Positions 42,406-50,701 of a DNA stretch of 64,000 nt are shown in pieces. The stretch is from Methyloprofundus sp. Its GTDB lineage: Bacteria > Pseudomonadota > Gammaproteobacteria > Methylococcales > Methylomonadaceae. The stretch covers positions 3,327,630-3,391,629 of the forward strand of contig AP023240.1 of the NCBI GenBank assembly GCA_016592635.1, written 5' to 3'. Position numbers and translations under genes: made by a program. Position 1 is the first letter of the stretch, and each line of letters starts with the position of its first letter. The notes under the pieces are model-generated. The model saw only the letters and a program-made list of their open reading frames with translations. It did no database searches and was not told where the DNA came from.

Positions 42406-44071
42406 GTAAATATTCATACCCCTTAATAATTATTTAAAAAAAGTTGCCAAACCTACTAATAAAGTTGTACAAATCGAAGAACAAACAGTAACATTCATAC
42501 CATGCAACTCACCTGCCATGACTTAAGCCAGCTTAATGAAGAAGAGCTTCTAAATTTATCCGAAGAGGAATTGCGTCGCTTGTCGATAAAGTTGCTCAAT
42601 GATTTAAAAGAAGCTCGCGAATGTTTAAGCCAAAGCTCACGAAATAGCTCTCGTCCACCCAGTAGCGATGCTCCTTGGGATAAATATGCCAACGATCAAA
42701 AAAGTAACGAAGAGCTGGTCGAACCTGAAGAAGAAACAGAAAGCCCTGGTAAAAAGCTTGAGGATAAAGTAAAAAGTCCCTCGCCAGAGCCTCAAAAGCA
42801 GGACTCGGAAAACCCCTTACGAAAGCCCGGGAAGCAGCCGGGAGCGCAAGGTTTCGGGCGCCAACAAAAAATTGTAATTACGGACTATCAACACCACTAT
42901 CCTCAGTTTTGTGCCTGTTGCAGTCAGCCATTAAAGACAGATTCGGCAATAGCCTATACCGCCTTTGAAACCCTTGATATTGAATGGGCAGATACTCTGC
43001 ATCCTGGTATATACCTGACAAATACCAAGCATGTCCTATATGAAACAACGTGCTCCTGTCATCACATCACGCGCAAAGAAGTTCATCGATCAAGCCATGA
43101 GTCACTGCCTGAGATCAGTTGCAGTGAATGGCGACTTGTTGGCCCTGGTCTCGCATCCTTGATTGTCTGCCTTAGCTATCGCATGCGCTTATCACGTGAG
43201 CGGGTACAGGAATTTTTGCACGATTGGCTAGGGATACGACTCAGTATCGGGACGATTAATAATACGCTTCATGAAAGTGGCGCTGCCGCGATGCCGATTG
43301 AAGAGGAGCTCGTACAAGAAATCGTCAATAGCGAATTGCTGCACGTAGATGAAACGTCTTGGATGGAGCTCACGACATTTCTATGGTTATGGGTCTTTAC
43401 CACCGACAGCGTAACTGCCTATTGGATTGCCTCTCGCAGTGCCGAACTCATTGAGAATATATTGGGTGAAGACTATGTCGGCTGGCTAATGAGTGATGGT
43501 TATCAGGTCTACCGACGATACCCGAACCGTATGCGCTGTTGGGCGCATTTGCTACGAAAAGCAGAGGGGCTGAAAGAAAGCCTTGATAAAGAAGCGCAAC
43601 TCTTTGGTAGGCAAACACTTGATTTATTAGGTATGTTAATCACTTCAGTACGAGATGCAAGAAATCAGCACCCGGACGAACCACTATCAAAGACCTACCA
43701 ATTACAGCTACTGGTCTATCAGCAACTATGCGTACAAATGCAATCGCATACTCACAAAAAATCGGCTGCACTGGCCACGGAAATGCTCAATGATTGGGAG
43801 GCTATTTTTCGCGTATTGGATTACCCTCAATACCCATTAACGAATAATGAAGCTGAACGGGCTTTGCGGCATTGGGTCATCTTGCGGGGCATTTGCTATG
43901 GTACGCGGACAGAAGAAGGCTCTCGCGTATTTGCCATTTTAATCAGTGTCATTGAAACGTGTCGAAAAAGAAACCAATCGCCCTGGGTTTATTTGGCAGC
44001 TGTCATAGCTAGTCAACGGACAGGTAGTGCGGTTCCAGCATTGCCTAGTATTAAGGTCTCTGAATAATTAC
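42406..44071 (+). mobile_element. One-gene IS66-like element, complete, 8-bp duplication
   Basis: Ends are imperfect inverted repeats: GTAAATATTCATACCCCTT at 42406 and GTAATTATTCAGAGACCTT inward from 44071 (15 of 19 identical). The duplication CACAAAAC occurs at 42398-42405 and 44072-44079. Length 1666 bp with a single transposase gene and no tnpA or tnpB. Confidence 0.95.
42502..44067 (+). CDS. IS66-like stand-alone transposase
   Basis: A 521-residue transposase. An N-terminal coiled coil and serine/proline-rich start (LNDLKEARECLSQSSRNSSRPPSSDAP) is followed by a basic GxQ region (RKPGKQPGAQGFGRQQK), a Cys pair (FCACCSQPL), and the IS66-type DDE domain: LLHVDETSWME, LMSDGYQVYRRYPNR and TNNEAERALRHWVILRG. 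Unlike classical IS66 it works without TnpA and TnpB. Stop codon is four bases from the element end. Confidence 0.93.
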   Translation: MQLTCHDLSQLNEEELLNLSEEELRRLSIKLLNDLKEARECLSQSSRNSSRPPSSDAPWDKYANDQKSNEELVEPEEETESPGKKLEDKVKSPSPEPQKQDSENPLRKPGKQPGAQGFGRQQKIVITDYQHHYPQFCACCSQPLKTDSAIAYTAFETLDIEWADTLHPGIYLTNTKHVLYETTCSCHHITRKEVHRSSHESLPEISCSEWRLVGPGLASLIVCLSYRMRLSRERVQEFLHDWLGIRLSIGTINNTLHESGAAAMPIEEELVQEIVNSELLHVDETSWMELTTFLWLWVFTTDSVTAYWIASRSAELIENILGEDYVGWLMSDGYQVYRRYPNRMRCWAHLLRKAEGLKESLDKEAQLFGRQTLDLLGMLITSVRDARNQHPDEPLSKTYQLQLLVYQQLCVQMQSHTHKKSAALATEMLNDWEAIFRVLDYPQYPLTNNEAERALRHWVILRGICYGTRTEEGSRVFAILISVIETCRKRNQSPWVYLAAVIASQRTGSAVPALPSIKVSE

Positions 44072-44522
44072 CACAAAACTCATTTAAACTTTCTTTAGTT
44101 AGTTTCTTATTTTTAGGGATTTCTATTTTCCAGTTTTTCCCAGAACTATTAACAGTTTCTTCTGAAATAATTTCCCAATAACAAATATCATAATCTGGGT
44201 TATATAAAATAATTATTACTGGTAAAGAATGCTTAAACCAATATTCAATATGTTTATCATCTGTTCGAAAAACGATACAATTCTCTTTGCATTCGGAAAA
44301 ATAACTAACACCTGATTTTATTTGAATAGCTATCAAATCTCCAGTTGGTTTTCCTTCCTTTACAATTTCGACCTGAGCATCTATTCCATAATCATGTATT
44401 GGTTGCTCTCGAAAAAGCCATCCATGTAAAGAGAAATAACTGTCGACCTTATTTACACCAATTCTGTCAATTTTCGGTTTTTCGACCATATTATTATTCA
44501 ACTTTGATAAATTTAAGCTTAG

Positions 44523-44645
44523 TCATAACGCCAAAATCAGATGCCGTTGGCAGATATTCGATGAGCTCTGACAAAGCACTGAACTTTGATATAAAATGAC
44601 CTTTGAAAACGAACTGCGCTGCCAACGGTCAGCTGGATTTTTTTG
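44523..44645 (-). repeat. attC site 31, entered by an intron
   Basis: Outer box TCATAAC; arms AGATGCCGTTGGCAG and CTGCCAACGGTCAGCT. Unlike the other intron-bearing sites this is the common long type; the gene-side box is cut after TTTTTTTG. Confidence 0.92.
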
Positions 44646-46588
44646 GTACGCCCAGCATGGGCGTAAACTAATGGGGTGAAAGTCCCCTGTAGGAGAACCT
44701 ACTTTACCCGTTATTTTAGGGTGATTATAACTACTAGCCGACGGCAATTGCAACTTCGCGAGGTGTTGTGAGAAGGAAGCCCGAGTGCAAAACTACGAGC
44801 CTATGTACAAGAATGTCATACAAGGCCGAGTCTCAGGGGTGAGTTAGCCAATGATAACGAAACCCACAGGTTCGCGAGATACGGTAAATGGCAAGGCAGT
44901 GTCGTGACAGTTTACGCTTTTATCTGGGGAGATCTGTTTAACAAGCGATGTCAGCTTATTGTATGAAATGAGTCAGTGGGCAACTGATTTAAATGTCCAG
45001 GAGTCCCGATGGCTATCCATCGGTGAACTAGCGAATACGATAGCAACGCAATAAGTGCGCATAGCGTCTGTTAGGGCAACCTTGCAGATGATTAAACAGA
45101 AGTCAGCAGACGGCATAGTAGCCAAATGCCCAGCGTAATGGCTGGGACAGGGTGAAGGCCTGAACATTAGATGAGGAGCAGCCCGCTCTACCTTTGGCAT
45201 AAGTCAGGCGGTAGATGAATTGGTAGCGAGCCTCAAACATTAACCCTTTATTTACTTTAATCATGTTATTTGAACAAGTATTATCCTCCGACAACCTACG
45301 CAACGCATGGCAACGTGTGAAGCAAAATAAAGGAGCAGCAGGTGTCGATGGGTTAACGATTGAAGATTACCCCGTGTGGATACATCAGCACTGGGCGGAT
45401 ATTCAACGAGGATTGCAACAAGGCTATTATTGCCCGTTGCCTGTTAAGCGCGTGGAAATACCTAAGCCCAATGGCGGTATACGCCTATTAGGCATTCCTA
45501 GCGTACATGACAGAGTGATCCAGCAAGCCATCACACAAGTTTTACAGCCACTTATAGATCCTGATTTTTCAGATCATAGTCATGGGTTCCGTCCAAACCG
45601 CTCTGCACACGATGCTGTTAAATCGGTGCAGAAAGGAATCAAAGACGGCTATGGCTATGCCGTGGATATTGATTTATCCAAGTTTTTCGACAAAGTCGAT
45701 CATGACTTATTGATGAACCGACTCGGCAAATGGGTGACTGATAAACAACTGCTGGTACTGATTGGAAAATATCTGCGTGCTGATGTGAGCATTCAAGGAA
45801 AGCGAGAGCCAACACGCCGTGGCGTGCCACAAGGTGGACCGCTATCGCCCTTACTCGCGAACATTATGCTGGATGATCTTGATCGTTATTTAGAAAGCAA
45901 AGACTATCGTTTTGCACGTTACGCGGATGATTTTGTTATCAGCGTCAAATCCTTACAAGAAGGAGAACGAGTTAAAGCCGAAGTCACCGCTTATCTAGAA
46001 ACGCTCAAGCTTCCTATCAACACAGAGAAAAGCCAAGTGGTCAGTAGCAAACAGCTTAACTTTCTTGGCTTTGCTTTTAAAGGCAAGAAGATAGTCTGGA
46101 GTCCGAAAAGTTTAGCCAACTTCAAACATCGCGTTCGTGAATTAACGGGGCGTTCGTGGGGAGTGAGCTGGATTTATCGGTATGAAAAACTCAGGCAGAC
46201 TATTCAAGGCTGGGGAAACTACTTTGGGTTGAGCGAATATTACCGACCGATTCCGTTACTGGATCAATGGATACGGCGACGTATCAGGATGTGCTATTTA
46301 AAACAATGGCGTAGGATACGCACTCGTATCCGCAACCTAATGCGATTAGGCGTGTCCAAATCAGTGGCAATTAGTTTAGGTATGAGCTCAAAGGGATATT
46401 ACCGCCTAGCGAAAACCAAGGCGGTACAGATTGCTTTAAATAACAAATGGCTCAAATCGCAAGGTTTAGTCTCGATTGAAGAGCAATGGGTTAAGTTCCA
46501 TTATTCATAATGGCGATGAACCGCCCTGTGCGGAGCCGCATGCAGGGTGGTGTGGGGAGGGCTGGAGAGAAACTAGCCCTTACCCGAT
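44646..46588 (+). mobile_element. Group IIC-attC intron, complete copy 3
   Basis: 1943 bp with the usual ends, followed by TTATATC, the rest of the core box. It matches the copy at 32040 throughout the parts I compared, so one of the two probably gave rise to the other recently. Confidence 0.95.
45263..46510 (+). CDS. ltrA: Group II intron reverse transcriptase/maturase
   Basis: 415 residues, identical to the protein at 32657. Catalytic YADD and maturase domain intact; no endonuclease domain. Confidence 0.95.
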   Translation: MLFEQVLSSDNLRNAWQRVKQNKGAAGVDGLTIEDYPVWIHQHWADIQRGLQQGYYCPLPVKRVEIPKPNGGIRLLGIPSVHDRVIQQAITQVLQPLIDPDFSDHSHGFRPNRSAHDAVKSVQKGIKDGYGYAVDIDLSKFFDKVDHDLLMNRLGKWVTDKQLLVLIGKYLRADVSIQGKREPTRRGVPQGGPLSPLLANIMLDDLDRYLESKDYRFARYADDFVISVKSLQEGERVKAEVTAYLETLKLPINTEKSQVVSSKQLNFLGFAFKGKKIVWSPKSLANFKHRVRELTGRSWGVSWIYRYEKLRQTIQGWGNYFGLSEYYRPIPLLDQWIRRRIRMCYLKQWRRIRTRIRNLMRLGVSKSVAISLGMSSKGYYRLAKTKAVQIALNNKWLKSQGLVSIEEQWVKFHYS

Positions 46589-46597
46589 TTATATCTT

Positions 46598-47467
46598 TTA
46601 TATACTTAAAAACCAATCTTTATTAAGTGTTACTTTCTCAACCATTTCTGTCTTCACTCCCAAATTTAATTCCTTCAATTTTTCAGCCAAATGTTCCCCA
46701 TCGACTAAATCAATAGGCGGTGCTCCATCTCTTGTAGCTTCTTTAATTGCTGAGGAAGTAAATGTTCCTGTTGTAATAAATAAACCCTTATCTGCTCTAC
46801 CCACCATAGCACCTCGAAAATCTCGAATTGCACTTGAAGAAACTGAACCTTGATATTTTTTACACTGAAAAATAACATGAAAACTCATAAAACCATTGAT
46901 TCTTACTATTCCCTTACCATCAATGCCCCCATCGTGTGACCGCCCCGTCACTTCAACTTGAACAAACCCAGATTCTCTGAGCAACCTCTGAGTTAAGCGT
47001 TCAAAAGCATCAGGGCTAATTTCTTGCGTAAGCAAATGATGTAATTCTTCTTTCCATAATTTAGCTTCTTCTGGAGCTTCACTATCTTTTAATTCAATAC
47101 TACTCTGTGTATTTTTCTTCTTCTGTTTAGGCTCGCTTTTATCTAATTGTCGGACATACTTTAAAACATCATTAGGCTTTACCGATACTTCATCTTTAGC
47201 CTTCAGTGTAAGCGTCCAAACTCCTCGACTAGAATTTTCTAAAAAGCCATATTTTCTTAGATAAGTTCTTGCCCATGCCAACCTATATGCGACTTCTGTT
47301 TGATTACTTTTCTCAAGATTATGAGGAGTAGATAAAATCTCTTCGTCAATATCCTCTAGCTCTACAACTTTTTCGTAAATTTCATCAATAGACCCTGAGC
47401 CACCAAGGTTACTTAGTGCATTAAGCAAAGGATTCATTAATGAATCAAATGTTGGCATTTCTTTCAT
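46598..47467 (-). CDS. mrr: Mrr-type restriction endonuclease (type IV)
   Basis: A 289-residue Mrr homologue. The N-terminal winged-helix domain (Mrr_N; residues 1-95, LLNALSNLGGSGSIDEIYEKVVELE to RGVWTLT) is followed by a charged linker and the PD-(D/E)xK-like nuclease domain: LTQEISPDAFERLTQRLLRESGF, the catalytic D in GGIDGKGIV and the Q-x-K in FQCKKY. Mrr enzymes cut methylated DNA and need no partner methylase, so it suits a single-gene cassette. It is the third cassette from the integrase and its attC carries an intron. Confidence 0.92.
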   Translation of the reverse strand: MKEMPTFDSLMNPLLNALSNLGGSGSIDEIYEKVVELEDIDEEILSTPHNLEKSNQTEVAYRLAWARTYLRKYGFLENSSRGVWTLTLKAKDEVSVKPNDVLKYVRQLDKSEPKQKKKNTQSSIELKDSEAPEEAKLWKEELHHLLTQEISPDAFERLTQRLLRESGFVQVEVTGRSHDGGIDGKGIVRINGFMSFHVIFQCKKYQGSVSSSAIRDFRGAMVGRADKGLFITTGTFTSSAIKEATRDGAPPIDLVDGEHLAEKLKELNLGVKTEMVEKVTLNKDWFLSI

Positions 47468-47480
47468 AAAGCTCCTATTG

Positions 47481-47583
47481 ATATAACGACCAAATCAGAT
47501 GCCATTTAAAGTGGCAATTTTTTTGCGGTTCTTTTGCAAAAAAAATGACGCTTTAAATGGTCAGCTGGATTTTTTGGTTAGAT
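47481..47583 (-). repeat. attC site 32, short palindromic type
   Basis: Core boxes ATATAAC and GTTAGAT, 103 bp; arms GATGCCATTTAAAGTGGC and GCTTTAAATGGTCAGC, closely like attC 29. Confidence 0.88.
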
Positions 47584-47586
47584 GAT

Positions 47587-48303
47587 CTATTCACTACTTT
47601 CTTCAGAAATCAATTCTTCTGTACTTGAGTTAGTCAGCAACAAATCATCCATATCTCCTAGCAATCCTGAAACTTCATTTTTAGCTGCTTTAACTTCTTT
47701 ATATATATCTAATACTCTATTACATGCAGCTGATAACCAAGTTCTTTTATCTAAAATTTCAATGCCCCTTTTTAATTTTTCAATTTGTTGGCGCATTTGA
47801 TTCATTTGTTGATTAGTTGCATGTTTTTCTTTGTAAAGCTCTTCAAATTTTCTCTCAAATTCACTTAGTTTGTCAGAAACAATACTTTGCTCTTTATGAG
47901 AAAAATATGAAGTGTCCTCACTTGAACCAGTAAATTTTTCTGTAAACTCCTTGCGAATATCCTCTAACTCAATATCTTCTGGTACTGAAATACGATAATC
48001 TTCTTCTATTCTATTTGCCCAAGCATGAATTCTATTTCGTGCATTAATTAAGTTTTCATGATCAAACTGTTCCAATTCAAGAGTTATTTGACCTGGTGAT
48101 TCACTGGTTACGAACTTAAAACGACCTTGTTTTATTTCAGCTAATTCTTTAAGTTGAAATTGATAACTATCATTTCCTTTGAAGTTGACCTTAATAATAT
48201 GATTAGGGTCATTTACGGAAACTTGAAACATATGCTTTGAAAATACAGTTTGATCTAGTTCGTTTTCAATCTGTTTTAATATAGCTGGTCTAATTGTTAT
48301 CAT
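47587..48303 (-). CDS. Cytoplasmic coiled-coil cassette protein, unknown function
   Basis: A 238-residue protein from the ATG at 48303 with AGGATA ahead; a longer frame from a TTG inside the attC is rejected. Residues 1-100 form a mixed domain (VNFKGNDSYQFQLKE), then WANRIEEDYRIS, an acidic stretch and a coiled coil (KLSEFERKFEELYKEKHATNQQMNQMRQQIEKLKRG). The domain order and residues such as NDSYxF, PG, a W..(R/N)I..D helix, and FE/FD..(E/Y)LY parallel the split gene at 19743-22925. Function unknown, no membrane span. Confidence 0.75.
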   Translation of the reverse strand: MITIRPAILKQIENELDQTVFSKHMFQVSVNDPNHIIKVNFKGNDSYQFQLKELAEIKQGRFKFVTSESPGQITLELEQFDHENLINARNRIHAWANRIEEDYRISVPEDIELEDIRKEFTEKFTGSSEDTSYFSHKEQSIVSDKLSEFERKFEELYKEKHATNQQMNQMRQQIEKLKRGIEILDKRTWLSAACNRVLDIYKEVKAAKNEVSGLLGDMDDLLLTNSSTEELISEESSE

Positions 48304-48327
48304 TAATATCCTATAATTTATGGCATC

Positions 48328-48456
48328 ATCTAACGCCAAATTCAGTGGCCGCTGGCAGATATACGATGAACTCTGCTAGAACACTGAACTATGATATAAA
48401 ATGACCTCTGAAAGAAAACTGCGCTGCCAGCGGTCGACTGGAATTTTTTGTTATAA
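48328..48456 (-). repeat. attC site 33, first attC of the array
   Basis: Core boxes ATCTAAC and GTTATAA; arms AGTGGCCGCTGGCAG and CTGCCAGCGGTCGACT. It belongs to the cassette nearest the integrase. Confidence 0.93.
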
Positions 48457-48888
48457 CTCACTTAACCCTTTCAGTACGCTAACTATATCTTTTTTAGACT
48501 GCTCTTGTTCTTTAACACCTTCATTCATTAAATAAACTTCATCAGTTATCCAGTCGAAATCTACATATGCTCCTTCTTGACATGCAAGAATTTGGCACAG
48601 ATTTAAAGAATATAACCCAATATCATCGTATGAAATAGCACCTTCATGTAACGCAGATAGCATTTTATTAGCGACAATAGCACAGTCTTTGTTGTCCACC
48701 CTATCTTTAACTAAGTCTAACCTTGAAATATGGTCAATTCTTTCTCTAAGTGAAATCGCTATCAAATAGTCAGGTGGCTCATCAATTTCTGTTATTTTCT
48801 CATCAACTAGCTCTATTAGTTTAGCTTCTGGTAGTAAACCAACTTTTTCTTGAATTAACCAACATCTAACATTTTCTAGTAGTTCCAT
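48451..48888 (-). CDS. First cassette protein, unknown function
   Basis: A 145-residue acidic helical protein (CWLIQEKVGLLPEAKLIELVDEKITE, DFDWITDEVYLMNEGV) in the position next to the attI site, so it is the most recently acquired cassette and the one best expressed if an integron promoter exists. No membrane span or motif recognised. The stop is inside the attC core box. Confidence 0.72.
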   Translation of the reverse strand: MELLENVRCWLIQEKVGLLPEAKLIELVDEKITEIDEPPDYLIAISLRERIDHISRLDLVKDRVDNKDCAIVANKMLSALHEGAISYDDIGLYSLNLCQILACQEGAYVDFDWITDEVYLMNEGVKEQEQSKKDIVSVLKGLSEL

Positions 48889-49299
48889 ATTGAGTTATAA
48901 ATTGTTGATACATGGAAAATTTTCCATATAATACCCTTATAACAGTGTAAAAAATTCCACCTATTTCGATATTAAGCTATATAAAGTGGAAAATTTTGCT
49001 TTGTTTTTCCATGTCTAGCATCTTAACTATGTTCGACATGGAAAGCAAGAATTTCTAGCTTATAAAACATGGAAAATATTTTTCTTTCCATAAAATAATT
49101 AATTTCCTATATTTTCTAGGATTAGGGTATCATAAACAACTGTTATTTAATGTATAAATTCAAAATTGTTATTTTTAAATTGAGCTACCTTACTTTTGTT
49201 GCATAGGATATTTTTCCACTTATTATTGATATAATCTGATAAACATGGAAAATATTATCTATTTAGCAGATAACTTTATCAGTAAGAATAATTATCATA
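48889..49299. promoter_or_regulatory. attI and divergent control region between first cassette and integrase
   Basis: About 410 bases of AT-rich DNA without a gene. The box TTATAAC at 48937-48943, reading GTTATAA on the - strand, is the likely attI crossover core since it resembles the outer boxes of attC 13 and 21. A TATAAT at 49230-49235 may be the integrase -10 box. Repeated ACATGGAAA motifs are scattered through it. The cassette promoter could not be fixed with confidence. Confidence 0.65.
48910..49256. repeat. Cluster of ACATGGAAA motifs
   Basis: ACATGGAAA occurs at 48910, 49036, 49067 and 49243 on the + strand and at 49004-49014 on the - strand. Related GTGGAAAA boxes lie at 48986 and, reversed, at 49211-49220 and 48951-48960. 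At 48912-48927 the motif forms a perfect 16-bp palindrome ATGGAAAATTTTCCAT. The copy at 49243 sits just downstream of the TATAAT at 49230. Such clustering suggests binding by a regulator or by the integrase. Confidence 0.75.
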
Positions 49300-50292
49300 A
49301 TGGAAATAAAAAATAAATTCAGACCTAATCCTAATTTAAAACTTATGGAACAGGTGCGAGAAGTCTTGAGGTATCACCATTATCAATACCGCACTGAGCA
49401 GACTTATTGTGATTGGATTACTCGATATCTTAAATATCACAAATGCTTGAAGCACCCGAGGGAAATGGGCAAACCAGAAATTGAGTCTTTTTTAAGTCAT
49501 CTTGCTACTCAGTTGAAAGTATCCGCCTCTACTCAGCGTCAAGCTTTAAATGCGATTGTTTTTCTTTATAGCAAAGTACTCGATATTCCTGTTGCTGAAG
49601 ATATTGGGCATATCAGAGCAAAAAAACAAGTCAGGCCACCTACTGTATTAACCAAACTTGAGGTGCAGCGTGTATTGGTGCAAATGCAAAAAGAACATCT
49701 TTTGATGGCTAAAATGCTCTATGGCTGCGGGCTACGACTGATGGAGTGCATTAGGTTGCGCATTCAGGATCTTGATTTTGGCAATGGCTTAATTTATATC
49801 CATGATGGTAAGGGCGGGAAACACCGAGTGGTTGCTATGCCCCAACTAGTACGAGAAGATTTATTATTACGGGTTGATAAGGTTAAAGAAATACATGATG
49901 CGGATTTATCGCAAGGGCTTGGTAAAGTCTATATTCCTGAAGCTTTGACACGTAAATACCCGAATGCTGAGCGAGAATTTCGGTGGCAATATGTTTTTCC
50001 TGCTAAAAAACTGAGTAATGACCCACGATCTGGAGTCCGACGTAGGCATCATGTATTAGAGTCTGGGTTGCAGAAAGCGGTAAAAATCGCTGTTGATAGG
50101 GCTGGTATAACCAAGCGGGCAACTTGTCATACATTTCGACATTCATTTGCTACCCATATGCTTGAGAATGGGGTCAATATTCGTATTGTACAAGAATTGA
50201 TGGGGCATGCTGATGTAAAAACGACTGAAATTTATACGCATGTTATGGAGAAGGATATTTCAGGTGTTACCAGTCCTTTGGATTTATTATAA
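49300..50292 (+). CDS. intI: Integron integrase
   Basis: A 330-residue tyrosine recombinase. The N-terminal SAM-like domain (residues 15-105) contains YRTEQTYCDWITRYLKYH. Catalytic residues are R146 (YGCGLRLMEC), H277 and R280 (CHTFRHSFATH), H303 (LMGHADVKTTE) and nucleophile Y312 (IYTHV). The insertion between boxes I and II, LTRKYPNAEREFRWQYVFPA at about 216-235, is the domain unique to integron integrases that grips the unpaired bases of attC. It is transcribed away from the array, the usual divergent layout. An alternative start at residue 16 is possible. Confidence 0.97.
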   Translation: MEIKNKFRPNPNLKLMEQVREVLRYHHYQYRTEQTYCDWITRYLKYHKCLKHPREMGKPEIESFLSHLATQLKVSASTQRQALNAIVFLYSKVLDIPVAEDIGHIRAKKQVRPPTVLTKLEVQRVLVQMQKEHLLMAKMLYGCGLRLMECIRLRIQDLDFGNGLIYIHDGKGGKHRVVAMPQLVREDLLLRVDKVKEIHDADLSQGLGKVYIPEALTRKYPNAEREFRWQYVFPAKKLSNDPRSGVRRRHHVLESGLQKAVKIAVDRAGITKRATCHTFRHSFATHMLENGVNIRIVQELMGHADVKTTEIYTHVMEKDISGVTSPLDLL

Positions 50293-50701
50293 GTACCCAA
50301 GCAAAATTAATTTAACTACAATACACAGGATTTTTTCATCTTCAAGGCGCATAAATAAGCGCATAGCAAGCTACGTCTATTTATGCAGCGCAGAATATAC
50401 GCGCCATCGCGCGTCTTCATGATAGATTTTGGGACTCCATGTCACAAAAATCGATTCGCCGCACGGCGAATCATTTATGCCCTGGCACGCCCTGCGTCCA
50501 CCTCCCCCATGCACAAAACCCGCATGGCTAAGGCTCCCTCAAATGGCTCTACGGCTCATCGGGATAAAATTTTAGCCTCCCGAGCGCGCTGCTAGCGCAC
50601 TTCGGATTGGCAAATTTCCCTTCGCCTACCACGGACTATTAATCCATCCAGGATTAACAGCGGATGAAAAAAGACAAGCAATAATATTAAAGTAATTATG
50701 C
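50293..50701. repeat. GC-rich dispersed repeat, copy 2, behind the integrase
   Basis: No gene is credible in this 400-base stretch. Its core, 50430-50655, matches the block inside attC 27 in order and sequence. It contains a perfect hairpin, GATTCGCCG-CA-CGGCGAATC at about 50452-50471, and GC-rich CGAGCGCGCTGCTAGCGCAC. Preceding it, TAAATAAGCG/CTATTTATGC forms another stem (about 50352-50384). Confidence 0.78.

Larger units (their letters stand above)
41886..44501 (-). pseudogene. DUF4365 cassette gene split by an IS66-like element
   Basis: The 5' part is 44501 to 44072 and the 3' part 42397 to 41886; joined they give 314 codons in frame. The N-terminal domain (GVNKVDSYFSLHGWLFREQPIHDYGIDAQVEIV, then IAIQIKSGVSYF) is DUF4365, whose D...E..(I/V)Q(I/L)K arrangement (D in GIDAQVE, then E..., QIKSG) resembles PD-(D/E)xK nucleases. 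Joined C-terminal sequence (FCELTQPPIYIQKLNKLRL) continues the same domain, followed by an acidic tail. The insertion replaces the C-terminal half in the present gene, so it is probably inactive. Confidence 0.87.

Noticed and set aside
44013..44071. C-terminal tail (YSETLILGNAGTALPVR) of the apparent DUF4365 protein
   Set aside because: It is antisense to the end of the IS66-like transposase gene and arises only from the insertion.
2903..48456. Regularly recurring near-identical repeats that could suggest a CRISPR array
   Set aside because: The repeats are about 130 bp, imperfectly palindromic, spaced irregularly by whole genes and bounded by RYYYAAC/GTTRRRY boxes; they are attC sites.
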